Source: a virus. Taken from it: a DNA stretch of 47,993 bases. Positions 6,473-15,023 of the stretch are shown in pieces (the stretch's first letter is position 1; each line of letters starts with the position of its first letter). Made by a program: the position numbers and the translations under genes. The stretch covers positions 1 to 47,993 of IMG/VR virus record IMGVR_UViG_3300021090_000034; one strand, written 5' to 3'. The notes beneath the pieces were generated by a model. The model ran no database searches and had not been told where the DNA came from. It saw only the letters and a program-made list of their open reading frames with translations.

Positions 6473-7630
6473 TCAAGGACTTGGACTCCCACGTAGCAGC
6501 TTCTTGGCGCCTTCATAAATAGCCTGATCGTTGGGTATGCCCAGAGAGGTCAGATAACTATCCAGCTTGTCAATGAGCCCAGGGCTCGTCTTCTTGGCGA
6601 TGTTCATGGTCTGCATCACGTACTCGACCATGTCCGATTCAGGCACCTTGTACTTCTTGGCCATCGTGCTCACCATCGAACTGATATCCTCAGGCGTCTT
6701 GGCCGCGTACATGTCGCGCTTGAGTACCGCAAGCTCTTTGGTCGTGGGCCGAACGTTGTACTCCGTCTCCTTTGCCAGCTTCTTGCCAGCTGTTAGGTCT
6801 TCTGCCATGCGCTCGACAGAGTTCAAGCGAAACTGGAAGTCAGCCTTGCTATTGGCATTCGATAGCTGGCCCACTGCATCCTCAAATAGCCTCCGTTCAT
6901 AGTCAGAAACGGTACCTTGGCCCTTTGAGGTTGCACGGCTAACGATGAGACCTAGGCGCTGCTGTGTGGCAGTAATATCGTCCAGCACGCCCCATGCAGG
7001 GCTATCAGGGCTGGACATCCTGGCAGGCCCAGAAATATCAATCGTGCCGCCGCCATACGGGATGTTGACCTTGGAACCGGCCTTGCTAAGCTTGATAGCT
7101 GCGTCAAAGCCTGGCTGACCCGTCAAGTTTCGCGCATCGGAGATGATGTTCTTGGCTCCAGCAAAGCCCACCTCCTGCTCAGCAATTCCGCCCTTGAGCT
7201 TGCGCTCAGCCTCCGTATTCATCTTCGGAATCCAGCGGCCCTGCTTATCCGTTATGAAGTTGCCGTGATCATCCGTGCTGTACTGCGGCAGACCGCCTGG
7301 ACCAAGCTCATAGTTAAAGCCTTCCTGGGGCTTCGGAAGCGCATTCGGGTCGACAGGATACTCACGCCAACCGGGCTGCTGTGCGGCGGCAGGAGCCGCC
7401 TGCTGTTGCATCGGCTGTTGTGTCGGCGCAGGCGTAGGTGCAGGCTGTCCCTGTGGCATTCCGGCCACTGGCTGTTGCGACGCATTAGGCGTCGGCTCCG
7501 GCTGCGGCGCAGCGCCCATCGTCGGCGACGGAGCCCCAAGCGCACTAGGTGCTTGAGTAGGCGAGGGCGGGGCCTGCTGGCTTCGCTTTAGCCGGTCCAG
7601 CGCCTCGTCCAGAGTTAGAGGGCTTGCCAT
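6473..7630 (-). CDS. Internal virion protein candidate, Pro/Gln-rich N-terminus
   Basis: 385 aa from the ATG at 7630 (MASPLTLDEAL), preceded by GGAG. Residues about 15-95 are low-complexity Pro/Gln/Ala; the remainder is helical and charged. No enzyme motif was recognised. Position among large Gln-rich ORFs between the tail genes and the transglycosylase suggests a structural or ejection protein (inference). It overlaps the upstream ORF by 86 bp, unusually long for this phage. Confidence 0.7.
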   Translation of the reverse strand: MASPLTLDEALDRLKRSQQAPPSPTQAPSALGAPSPTMGAAPQPEPTPNASQQPVAGMPQGQPAPTPAPTQQPMQQQAAPAAAQQPGWREYPVDPNALPKPQEGFNYELGPGGLPQYSTDDHGNFITDKQGRWIPKMNTEAERKLKGGIAEQEVGFAGAKNIISDARNLTGQPGFDAAIKLSKAGSKVNIPYGGGTIDISGPARMSSPDSPAWGVLDDITATQQRLGLIVSRATSKGQGTVSDYERRLFEDAVGQLSNANSKADFQFRLNSVERMAEDLTAGKKLAKETEYNVRPTTKELAVLKRDMYAAKTPEDISSMVSTMAKKYKVPESDMVEYVMQTMNIAKKTSPGLIDKLDSYLTSLGIPNDQAIYEGAKKLLRGSPSP

Positions 7631-7928
7631 TTTTGTTTTGCTCCATGCGATAGTTCTTCCAGTCTGCCGTGGGCGCATCTGCGCCCGGCTTTGCTGGTTC
7701 GCCGCTTAGGCCGGCCTGAAGCTTGGGCAACTCCTTCGTCACGGCAGTGACCATGTCAGGGTTCGACTTTTTGACGGCGTCGATTTTCTCCTGGTACTGA
7801 CCGCGCAAACCGTCGAAGTTCTCGGGCGCACCGCCCGATGCAACGTCGAGCCCAGCTTCGAGCGCAGCCAGCTGTGGAAAGATCGCATCATACGCAATAA
7901 TGCGTAGTGGATCGTCGGTCATGGGCAT
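7545..7928 (-). CDS. Hypothetical virion-operon protein (127 aa)
   Basis: Its ATG overlaps the stop of the upstream 77-aa gene. The first 95 residues are a normal helical sequence (DDPLRIIAYDAIFPQLAALE) and the last 30 are Gly/Pro/Ala-rich. The 3' end is read in another frame by the next gene, so the C-terminal tail may be under dual constraint. Family not recognised. Confidence 0.6.
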   Translation of the reverse strand: MPMTDDPLRIIAYDAIFPQLAALEAGLDVASGGAPENFDGLRGQYQEKIDAVKKSNPDMVTAVTKELPKLQAGLSGEPAKPGADAPTADWKNYRMEQNKNGKPSNSGRGAGPAKAKPAGPALAYSST

Positions 7929-8161
7929 TAGGTAACTCCTTGCGGGTTCGCACGCTCAGACTCTTTGCCTTCGGCAAAGCTGGCTTTTGCAGTGGCTGCA
8001 ACCAGTGCGTCCTTCATGCTGTTGGTTTGTACCTCAACAGCGGCCACTTTTACCTCAGTGCGATTGGATGATCTCAGTGCAACGTATGCGATGATTGCAT
8101 TCATGAACTGCATCGCGCCAATACCAAGCAGCACCAACTGGTTGATATCAAGTCCCTTCAT
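7928..8161 (-). CDS. Small one-TM protein (77 aa)
   Basis: One membrane segment near the N-terminus (LVLLGIGAMQFMNAIIAYVAL), then a charged helical tail (VKVAAVEVQTNSMKDALVAA). This resembles small phage membrane proteins found next to internal virion proteins. A holin role cannot be excluded. Tight spacing on both sides places it in the virion operon. Confidence 0.6.
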   Translation of the reverse strand: MKGLDINQLVLLGIGAMQFMNAIIAYVALRSSNRTEVKVAAVEVQTNSMKDALVAATAKASFAEGKESERANPQGVT

Positions 8162-8167
8162 AGCAGG

Positions 8168-10072
8168 CTATCTCCTAATTGCTTCGTCTAACGGAACTGC
8201 TGCGCCTGGCCTAGGCGGTGTACGTTGCTGCGCCGGGTTGAGCCTAAACGCGCTGGAATCTTGGCCCCCGCCTCCGCCACCTCCGCCGCTTATGCCAGCC
8301 ACGCCATGCACGGACCCAGCTATTGCAGCGCCAAAGTGTTGAAAGGCTTTAGCAATGCGCTCGCGCGACTGCTCGCCCTTCTGCTCTTCGAACTTCTGCT
8401 TCTGCCAATCAAACTTCTCCCGCTCTAGCTTCTGATTGTCAGCCTGCGTCTGGGCCATGCGATCTTCGCGCTGGCCGGCAAGATCAAGGCGATCCTCAGC
8501 GCGCTTGTCCGATTGCTCGGCGCGAGTGTTGGCTTGCTGCGCAATGTCCATGCGCTGTGTGCGCTCGGCAATCTTGCCTTTCTCATCCTGGACTTCCATG
8601 CTGCCCAGCGTATTCCGTTCCTCGCTCAGCGTCGGAGACGCAGGTTCGATCTGTTGACCGATCGGCTGGCCGACCTTCCACTTCTCGCCGATGTCGATTA
8701 CTTCCTGCTTGGTCTCTGGCGACAGAATTTCAGCATTGTGCGCGAAGTCACTTAGCAGGCTGCGCTTATCCTGGGACTTGTTGAACATGACCGAGAGGCC
8801 GCTTTGTCCGCTTACGGAGCGCGTATAGCGGTCATATTCCTTGAGCGATGCCTCCAGGCCCCCCTGCGCCACGCTGTACATGTCAGACATCGAGTTGATG
8901 CTATTGATGTTCGACGCCAGCACGCCATTGGTCAGCTTATTGCCAGGGATATTGCCACCCAACGCGCCGATGTAACTCAGGTTCAGAAGCGTGTTCGTGG
9001 TGTTGCGAACGGCCTCTGGATCGCCGTTCTTCACAAGCTGCGCTGCCTTCTGCTGCGCAAGCCCTTCAACCGCTTCCCAGCCCTCTGAGCCCGGTCCGCT
9101 GGAATTGACGAAGCCTGGGCGCGTGGACATTTGGCCGATGACGCGCTGGCTAACCGTTCGATAGCTCTCCGAAGCGCCAGTCTCACGAATAGCAGCGGTC
9201 ACGCCGCCAACATCGCGCAGCGTCGTGGTCATGTTTGGCGTGCGCAATGAAAGCTCGCTGGCCGCCGCAGCCTGCTGCTTCTCATCGAGCGGGATCGTGT
9301 AGCCCTTATCGAGGAAGTCCTTGTTTCTCAGCTCCTTGTCAGCGCCAATGCCTAGTTGATCCGCAAACTGCGGATTGACACGCTCAGCCTCAGGCTGGAA
9401 CGTTCGCTTCTCTTTGAAGCTCATCACAGAGCCAGCGGGCTGCTGCCCGCCCGCTTGTTGTGGTTGCTGTTGCGGAGTGGCACCAGCGGAGCCTGCCTGC
9501 ATACTGGTGCCACCCTGCTGCGGAGCTGCCGATTGTGCAGGCGAGATGCCACTAGACTCCTGCACTGGCTGCGTCAACGCTTGCGCGCGGGTCAGGCTTT
9601 GAACCTTACCCATAAGATCGTTCAGCGGGACAGTTCCGCTCAGTAAGCCCTTCGCTAGTTGCGACACCTGGCCAGGATCGGCAGATTTCAGGTTGTCCAT
9701 GATCACGCCCTTGACGCCGCCCAACGTGTTCGGATCGAGGCCGCCAACCATCTGCGCAACGGCCTTAAAGTTGTCGTTCTTCGGATCAACGCCAACAGTC
9801 TGCGCAAGCTCGCGCAGAAGGAATTGCCTTGCGGCTTTGTTCACATTTGGATCAAGGATTTTCAGCAATCTATCCGCAATGCTCAAGTCATCCATTTTCA
9901 TGGAAACTTGCTGTTGCTTCATCTGCAAGCCTTGAGCGTAGTTTTGGTGCTGCTGTAGGCTCAAGTCCTGCGCTTGGCGCAGCTTTTGGTACTGCTGAAA
10001 CGCAGGGCTATCGCTCGACAAGCTGGTGTTCAAGCCAGCGGCTTGCGTGTCAAAGGGCGACGGAATGGCCAT
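8168..10072 (-). CDS. Large Gln-rich internal virion protein candidate
   Basis: 634 aa. N-terminal region rich in Gln with short helices, a Gln/Pro/Gly linker around residues 160-215, a central helical domain, and a long charged helix or coiled coil from about residue 500 (EQSDKRAEDRLDLAGQREDR) ending in a polyglycine run. It overlaps the upstream gene by one base. This layout fits podovirus ejection proteins that form a channel into the host, but no diagnostic motif is present. Confidence 0.65.
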   Translation of the reverse strand: MAIPSPFDTQAAGLNTSLSSDSPAFQQYQKLRQAQDLSLQQHQNYAQGLQMKQQQVSMKMDDLSIADRLLKILDPNVNKAARQFLLRELAQTVGVDPKNDNFKAVAQMVGGLDPNTLGGVKGVIMDNLKSADPGQVSQLAKGLLSGTVPLNDLMGKVQSLTRAQALTQPVQESSGISPAQSAAPQQGGTSMQAGSAGATPQQQPQQAGGQQPAGSVMSFKEKRTFQPEAERVNPQFADQLGIGADKELRNKDFLDKGYTIPLDEKQQAAAASELSLRTPNMTTTLRDVGGVTAAIRETGASESYRTVSQRVIGQMSTRPGFVNSSGPGSEGWEAVEGLAQQKAAQLVKNGDPEAVRNTTNTLLNLSYIGALGGNIPGNKLTNGVLASNINSINSMSDMYSVAQGGLEASLKEYDRYTRSVSGQSGLSVMFNKSQDKRSLLSDFAHNAEILSPETKQEVIDIGEKWKVGQPIGQQIEPASPTLSEERNTLGSMEVQDEKGKIAERTQRMDIAQQANTRAEQSDKRAEDRLDLAGQREDRMAQTQADNQKLEREKFDWQKQKFEEQKGEQSRERIAKAFQHFGAAIAGSVHGVAGISGGGGGGGGQDSSAFRLNPAQQRTPPRPGAAVPLDEAIRR

Positions 10073-10980
10073 TACAGGTCCTCGTACTGCACGGTCTTGT
10101 AGCCAAAGCGTTCGCCGACCGCACCAGGCGCGACCACCTCAGCGTCACTGGCAAACACCCCGATGTAGCGATCACCATCATACTCGAATTCGTAAATCGG
10201 GATGTCATACGGTTCCAGCGAACCGATCTTGATGGCGTTGGACTTCAACCGCTCGTCGCTGAAAAGTGAGCCGATAAGGCCGATGCCCGCGCCAAACATG
10301 CTCGCGCGGCTCTGCGAGTTAGCAATCGAAGCTTGGAGCTGCATCTGCCTTTGCTGGATGTAAGGCTCCTGAGCTTTGCCGTAGCCTGCTGCTGTCTGTC
10401 CGAACGCTCCAGCAAACGTGAGTGGATCGCCCACAGCCGACTGTCGGAGAATATCCTGAGCGCTTTGTTGGCTAAATTGGTTCTGTTGTTCACGAGTAAT
10501 GCCTAGCTGTTCAGCAAGCGTCAATTGCGCCGTGCGCGCGCCCTCGCGCAGCACATCAGCACTCTCTTGGTTCTTTGCCAGCGCCTCGATGCCGGGCGTG
10601 GAAGTCTCGTAGCCTGGCCCGAGCTGTGAACCAAGGCGCTCGCGCAACGTCTGCTCGTTCTGTTTCAGGTCTCTTTCGAGGCCCGGTGAAACCGGCAGGT
10701 CGCCATGCAGCGCATCAAGGCTCCGCTTTGTGAGCTGGAACTCTAAGTCCTTCTTCATGTTGTCCAGCTCGGACGGCGTCTTCGAAATCTTGGTAATGTT
10801 GCCTTTGTCGTCCGTCTCGACGTTGAAGCCTTCTTGCTCAGCCAGGAACGGAAGCAGAATCGCTTGTTGCTTCTGCTGCGCCTCAATGATCGAGCGTTGC
10901 AGGTCTAGCATCTCCTTCTGGCTAGCTTGAAGTGCCCTTTCCTCCGCAGACGGAGGAGGCACCTTTGCGCCTCCACCCAT
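10072..10980 (-). CDS. Virion protein with S74-like (SDERLK) C-terminal domain
   Basis: 302 aa. Residues 10-210 are helical and Gln-rich. The C-terminus has the FSDERLKSN motif, followed by IYEFEYDGDRYIGVFASDAE and YKTVQYEDL, which match the intramolecular-chaperone/S74 peptidase region of phage tail and internal proteins. The catalytic Ser-Lys pair of S74 would correspond to the S and K of SDERLK, so self-cleavage is possible but not shown. The gene starts with MGGGA, the same five residues that begin the homing-endonuclease ORF just upstream. Confidence 0.7.
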   Translation of the reverse strand: MGGGAKVPPPSAEERALQASQKEMLDLQRSIIEAQQKQQAILLPFLAEQEGFNVETDDKGNITKISKTPSELDNMKKDLEFQLTKRSLDALHGDLPVSPGLERDLKQNEQTLRERLGSQLGPGYETSTPGIEALAKNQESADVLREGARTAQLTLAEQLGITREQQNQFSQQSAQDILRQSAVGDPLTFAGAFGQTAAGYGKAQEPYIQQRQMQLQASIANSQSRASMFGAGIGLIGSLFSDERLKSNAIKIGSLEPYDIPIYEFEYDGDRYIGVFASDAEVVAPGAVGERFGYKTVQYEDL

Positions 10981-10982
10981 GG

Positions 10983-11477
10983 CTAAGCTCCCTTATAAGC
11001 TGGGTCTGTGTACGTCTGTTTAGCTTCACGCAGTTTGGAGATTAGCTTACCCTGTGCAGACCTCAACTCGACTATGGTTGCATCGGAGTGGTGCCCCCCT
11101 AAACTAAATTCTACCTTCTCACGAGATGTATAATATTCCTTCACAGACTCCAACTGATGCCGTTTGACAGACACTACGTAAGGACACATTTGTTCAACGA
11201 ACTTTAACATACCTGATTCAGTGCTAAGGGAAACGTCATACAAATCCGATCGTCTACCACCCTTGCCAGCCCGACGCGTCTTAAGCGTATAGTGGGTTTC
11301 CATAGCATCCAACACATGGCATGCGGTAATGATGACAGCCAAATCCGAGTTCGTTATCATAATCCTTATGCTAGGGGTATACCGAAGCTTACCTCTAAGA
11401 GAAGCTGTTACACAACCCTCCCCATCAAAAAGGCCTGCCAGCCATGCAACCTTTAACTCGTTGGCACCACCACCCAT
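10983..11477 (-). CDS. LAGLIDADG homing endonuclease, free-standing
   Basis: 164 aa from the ATG at 11477, chosen because AGGAG lies nine bases upstream. The LAGLFDGEGC motif near residue 12 is the family's active-site helix, with one clear copy, so it probably acts as a homodimer. AT-richer codon use than its neighbours indicates transfer. It lies exactly between the GNAT gene and the S74-like gene. Its first codons (ATGGGTGGTGGTGCC) mimic the start of the downstream gene (ATGGGTGGAGGCGCA), as if insertion duplicated or captured that start. It cuts DNA to spread into homing-site-free relatives. Confidence 0.85.
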   Translation of the reverse strand: MGGGANELKVAWLAGLFDGEGCVTASLRGKLRYTPSIRIMITNSDLAVIITACHVLDAMETHYTLKTRRAGKGGRRSDLYDVSLSTESGMLKFVEQMCPYVVSVKRHQLESVKEYYTSREKVEFSLGGHHSDATIVELRSAQGKLISKLREAKQTYTDPAYKGA

Positions 11478-11479
11478 AT

Positions 11480-11893
11480 CTATGCACTCCTGCGCGATGT
11501 GGGATTCAGTTTCCAATTATAGAACAAGAGCGAGCCCTTCTTGGCGTAAGGCTTCACATCTGGAAACCACCTACGAACGCCGCGCACAAACGGACTTTCG
11601 TTCTCATCAGCATAGAAGATAACAGATGTGATTCCAAGACTTAGCATCGTCTGTTCGTACAGTTCGACCAACCGAACGGAGGTAAATACGCGCTGCTTGT
11701 CGCCTTTCATCACCATGGGACCGCCAAGTACCATGTCAGGGTGCGGCGTCGTGGTGATGTAGCCAATCAGCGTTTCACCTTCCCAGGCCATCACAGTAGG
11801 AAAGCCGATTTCCTGCTCAGCAAAACCCTCAGCAAGCAGAAGCTTCTTGGCAGCTTTGAAGTCTTCCGGTGTTTCAGCAACTTTGTATTTCAT
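11480..11893 (-). CDS. GNAT-family acetyltransferase-like protein
   Basis: 137 aa. The fold is indicated by FKAAKKLLLAEGF, then VMAWEGETLIGYITTTPHPD (strands 3-4 with the acetyl-CoA region) and ITSVIFYADENE. GNAT-like proteins sit among internal virion or tail genes of T7-type podoviruses (gp13-like), so a structural role is as likely as a catalytic one. The stop lies two bases before the homing-endonuclease ATG. Confidence 0.65.
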   Translation of the reverse strand: MKYKVAETPEDFKAAKKLLLAEGFAEQEIGFPTVMAWEGETLIGYITTTPHPDMVLGGPMVMKGDKQRVFTSVRLVELYEQTMLSLGITSVIFYADENESPFVRGVRRWFPDVKPYAKKGSLLFYNWKLNPTSRRSA

Positions 11894-11903
11894 TTGCAGG
11901 TTC

Positions 11904-12677
11904 CTAATTCGTAAAGGGCGGCATATCGGCATTGCTAATATTCGTAGCATCCATATTGACGCCCGTAAAGTGCTGCGCGTTTGGACCGATATCATTGAAG
12001 CCATCCGAGCCGTCAAGGCAGAAGCCGTAGGTTCCATATGAGCCCACGAACTTCTTGCGCGTCCAGGTACCGCTATTGTTGAACGCGAAGTTGGTAGGAT
12101 CGAGCTGCGCGCCGTCGATCACGTCAATGAAGGCCATCTTGCCGCTGGAGAAATCGCCGCCTGCCAACTCGTCTGCGCCCATGACGAACAGCCGCCCATT
12201 CGTGAACATGGTATGCGCCTGCGAGGCCGTAGGCGAATCAAATGCGTCGTCCGTTATCAACGTGCCGTTCACATAGAACTGGAGCCTGTTGGCGGCCGTG
12301 CCCTGTGAAGAATCGTAATTGATCAGTATGTGGGTCCACGTAGTTGTGGGAATGTCTGGCGTGATCGACACGGTTTGCTCGTCAATCGCCGTTGCGCCGC
12401 CCACGTTCTGGACAAACGTCACCTTATCGCCACTAGCGGTAACGAGCCCAACGATGTTGTTGTTGATGGTGCCGTCGTGAACCATGAACAGCTCGAAGAA
12501 GCCCCCTACGTAGGATGCTGGCTTGATCCACATCGAGAACGTGAACTTGAGCGTGCCCGGCGCGCTCGTAGCAAGCGTGCGGCGCAACCTTTCATCAGTT
12601 CCATTGATCGTGTACGCCTTTGGCACACTGATGTTTGGCGAGTTGAAAGGCGCCGGCGACATGTTGGGAAAGCTCAT
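11904..12677 (-). CDS. Tail fibre/spike protein with LamG/concanavalin-like domain
   Basis: 257 aa. The body is a jelly-roll lectin-type domain: FTFSMWIKPASY, TWTHILINYDSS, RLQFYVNGTLI and GRLFVMGADEL are typical of LamG-like folds in phage receptor-binding proteins. Probably binds host surface glycans. Its start overlaps the preceding tail gene by four bases (ATGA). Confidence 0.75.
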   Translation of the reverse strand: MSFPNMSPAPFNSPNISVPKAYTINGTDERLRRTLATSAPGTLKFTFSMWIKPASYVGGFFELFMVHDGTINNNIVGLVTASGDKVTFVQNVGGATAIDEQTVSITPDIPTTTWTHILINYDSSQGTAANRLQFYVNGTLITDDAFDSPTASQAHTMFTNGRLFVMGADELAGGDFSSGKMAFIDVIDGAQLDPTNFAFNNSGTWTRKKFVGSYGTYGFCLDGSDGFNDIGPNAQHFTGVNMDATNISNADMPPFTN

Positions 12678-13342
12678 GCCAAGCCAATCCCTATTGGATA
12701 CACTTCGAAGATTGCAGCCGTCCGGCAGAAGATTGACAGGCGCGTAATAGCACCAGCGGCGGGCGCAATCACAATCGCAGTTCCGCCTGGCTTAACGTAA
12801 CCAGCGGCATATGCCAGCGTCCGACCGCCAGTGCCGTCTTGGGTGATCAGCAACGTTCGCCACGTCCCAGCCTGGCCATTCGTCGGCAGGCCGAGCGTCC
12901 TATTGCCGCCGATAGCTAGGGTGAAATTGATACCTGCATCCCAGTCTAGCGCAACTGTGGCTGCGTCACTCAGCGACACTGTGACAGCGGCGGTCTCAAT
13001 TAGGTCGGCGGCGACGTACTTATCAGCGACGGCCGCCCTAAACTCGGCAACGGTCGCCTTCTCGACTACGCCAGTAGTGGTTTCGTCAGCCAAGACCTTG
13101 ATGGCATTGAACAGGGCAGCATTGGCAACCAGCGGCGCGACTCCGCTAGTTCGAATTGCCGCACCGCTTGTACCGCTAAACACCACTATGTGGCCATCCA
13201 CGACAGGCGGTGTGGCGCCTTCGAGCTTGGTGGCATTCAAGTTCTGCGCGTTCGTCACATGGTTGACGTGATCGAAGTTGTAGATCGTCGCCGTCAAGAT
13301 CGTGCCAGGCGCGCGCGTAGTATGGCCGCTGATGGTTGTCAT
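12674..13342 (-). CDS. Tail fibre protein, paralogue 2
   Basis: 222 aa. Strong similarity through its whole length to the product of 14014-14673: the shared start MTTI.GH.TRA, HVNHVTNA, VVEKAT/VVEHAT and DAATVALDWD/DAATVAVDWD. The Ala/Thr-rich, strand-dense sequence fits a fibre. The two paralogues flank an unrelated 223-aa gene, which suggests duplication and then divergence. Confidence 0.7.
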   Translation of the reverse strand: MTTISGHTTRAPGTILTATIYNFDHVNHVTNAQNLNATKLEGATPPVVDGHIVVFSGTSGAAIRTSGVAPLVANAALFNAIKVLADETTTGVVEKATVAEFRAAVADKYVAADLIETAAVTVSLSDAATVALDWDAGINFTLAIGGNRTLGLPTNGQAGTWRTLLITQDGTGGRTLAYAAGYVKPGGTAIVIAPAAGAITRLSIFCRTAAIFEVYPIGIGLA

Positions 13343-13345
13343 ATC

Positions 13346-14017
13346 TTATGCCGCCCGTAGGTAAAACGAATGCAGCGCATTCTCAGCACCGAAGTCTGCC
13401 ATATCAGCTGTGATGTTTGCCGGACTGGAGTTGTATATCTTGTAATCCAGGTACGCAAAGTTATTAGTGCTTGAGTTGGTTATCTCACCATCGGCGGCTG
13501 GACTGAATGATCTGGTGGTTACAGTTGCGTTGCATCCAAATCCGGCAATAGCTACCAGTGGCGTGGCTATTCCACTTGCTGCGATGTTTTGTGATGCAGG
13601 ATCGCCAGCAGTCATCTCGGTTAATGGAGTGCTAGGGGTGATAACAAATACTTCAGAATCGCCTCGAAATACGTATAGCAGCCGCACGACAGACATAGCC
13701 TCGCTATGCGTCAAGCCAGATAGATCGGTTCCACTCTCAGTTCCAAGGGCGAGTTTGTAGCTGATCATCTGACGATCAGTGTCCAATCCTGTACTCGTCA
13801 GATTGGTAAAGCCAGGAGGCGTTGCAGCAGGTACTAGAAATGTGTTTCCTCGACCCCGCTCCATCATTACCAGAATATCACCCTTTAAGATGCCGCCTGG
13901 AGCAGTGAGGGCCGCAATAGGAGACCCCCCAATTCCAGATGTAGTTGTGCTAAGCGCTTGCGTAAGGGTTTTTACGCCGCCAGCCACTCCAGGATACCAG
14001 CCAGGCAGAAAGCTCAT
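13346..14017 (-). CDS. Tail-associated protein (223 aa)
   Basis: Strand-rich protein (GDILVMMERGRGNTFLVPAA) with the character of phage or virion adhesion modules. It lies between two paralogous fibre genes and overlaps the upstream one by four bases. More AT-rich than its neighbours by eye, consistent with a swapped module. Family not identified. Confidence 0.6.
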   Translation of the reverse strand: MSFLPGWYPGVAGGVKTLTQALSTTTSGIGGSPIAALTAPGGILKGDILVMMERGRGNTFLVPAATPPGFTNLTSTGLDTDRQMISYKLALGTESGTDLSGLTHSEAMSVVRLLYVFRGDSEVFVITPSTPLTEMTAGDPASQNIAASGIATPLVAIAGFGCNATVTTRSFSPAADGEITNSSTNNFAYLDYKIYNSSPANITADMADFGAENALHSFYLRAA

Positions 14018-14673
14018 GGCAACGCCTGCGTTGCTTTGAGGATCGCAATGGTTGAGGTAACGGCAAACAGCGTCAGCAAGTATTCCTTAGAGCTGGTGAT
14101 GTCGGTCAGGCTTGCTTGGCCGCCACGATAGCCAGAGAAGGTCAGCGTGCGCGGCGTAGCATCGTTGCCAACAACCTTAATAGTGCGCCAGGTGCCTATC
14201 TGGCCATTTGTAGGAGTGCCAAGGGCTCTATTCGCTGCAATAGTTAGCGTGGCGTATATGAACGTATCCCAGTCAACGGCCACGGTCGCGGCATCGGTCA
14301 GCGCAACAGGCGCAGATGCGCTTTCGAGGAGTGAAGCTATGACGACCAGATTGCCAGTCGTAGCGGCCCTGATCTCGGCATCAGTTGCGTGCTCAACTAC
14401 GCCAGTCGCAGCGTTGGTAGCGACCTGCTTGATACTGGTGAACAGCGCTGCATTTGCAACGAGCGGGGGCAAACCGTAGGTCTTTAGAATGACGCCGCTG
14501 GTTCCGCTAAACACAGCAATATCGCCGTCCGCCACAGGCGGCGTCGCGCCCTCCATCTTAGCCGCGTTCAACGTGTTTGCGTTGGTGACGTGGTTCACAT
14601 GGTCGGCGTTGTAGATCGCGGCGCTTAGCACCGTGCCTACGGCGCGTGTAATGTGGCCATTGATTGTGGTCAT
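14014..14673 (-). CDS. Tail fibre protein, paralogue 1
   Basis: 219 aa, paralogous to 12674-13342. The C-terminal third (LTFSGYRGGQASLTDITSSK) differs most from the paralogue, as expected for the distal, receptor-facing part of a fibre. ATGA overlaps at both ends show translation as one coupled set. Confidence 0.7.
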   Translation of the reverse strand: MTTINGHITRAVGTVLSAAIYNADHVNHVTNANTLNAAKMEGATPPVADGDIAVFSGTSGVILKTYGLPPLVANAALFTSIKQVATNAATGVVEHATDAEIRAATTGNLVVIASLLESASAPVALTDAATVAVDWDTFIYATLTIAANRALGTPTNGQIGTWRTIKVVGNDATPRTLTFSGYRGGQASLTDITSSKEYLLTLFAVTSTIAILKATQALP

Positions 14674-15023
14674 ACGATGCCGAGCCTCTTATGATCAGTG
14701 GCTACACAACGCGTGGGCAGTCCTTGCAGCTTCAAACTCGCTAGCGACGGTATTTCTCGCGCCATGTGATCTATGTCGGCGCAAAACACTTCGTACATCA
14801 ACGAAGGATCGTGCCGCGCGATCTCCATACAGTCGTGACATAGGTTCGTCACATGGTGTTCGCCGCCCTTGAACTTCATCTTCAGTTCGCCATAATTGGC
14901 ATAACGGACAAAGCCTCGCGCATCTGTGCCCGCGATCATGGTGCCACAGACCTTGCAGCCTATCGCTAGCATCTTGCCATCGCGGTCATTGACGATGTAG
15001 TCTGGCATCTTTATTCTACTCAT
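14670..15023 (-). CDS. Small Cys-rich virion-operon protein (117 aa)
   Basis: Contains CKVCGTM near residue 23 and a second pair (LCHDCME) around residue 61, a probable zinc-binding site. It overlaps the nozzle-like gene upstream by eight bases and the fibre gene downstream by four. Function unknown; perhaps a small tail component or assembly factor. Confidence 0.6.
   Translation of the reverse strand: MSRIKMPDYIVNDRDGKMLAIGCKVCGTMIAGTDARGFVRYANYGELKMKFKGGEHHVTNLCHDCMEIARHDPSLMYEVFCADIDHMAREIPSLASLKLQGLPTRCVATDHKRLGIV

Noticed and set aside
9356-10269. Plus-strand frames opposite the internal virion proteins
   Set aside because: Antisense to strong minus-strand genes with tight overlaps; Leu/Arg-rich composition typical of shadow frames.
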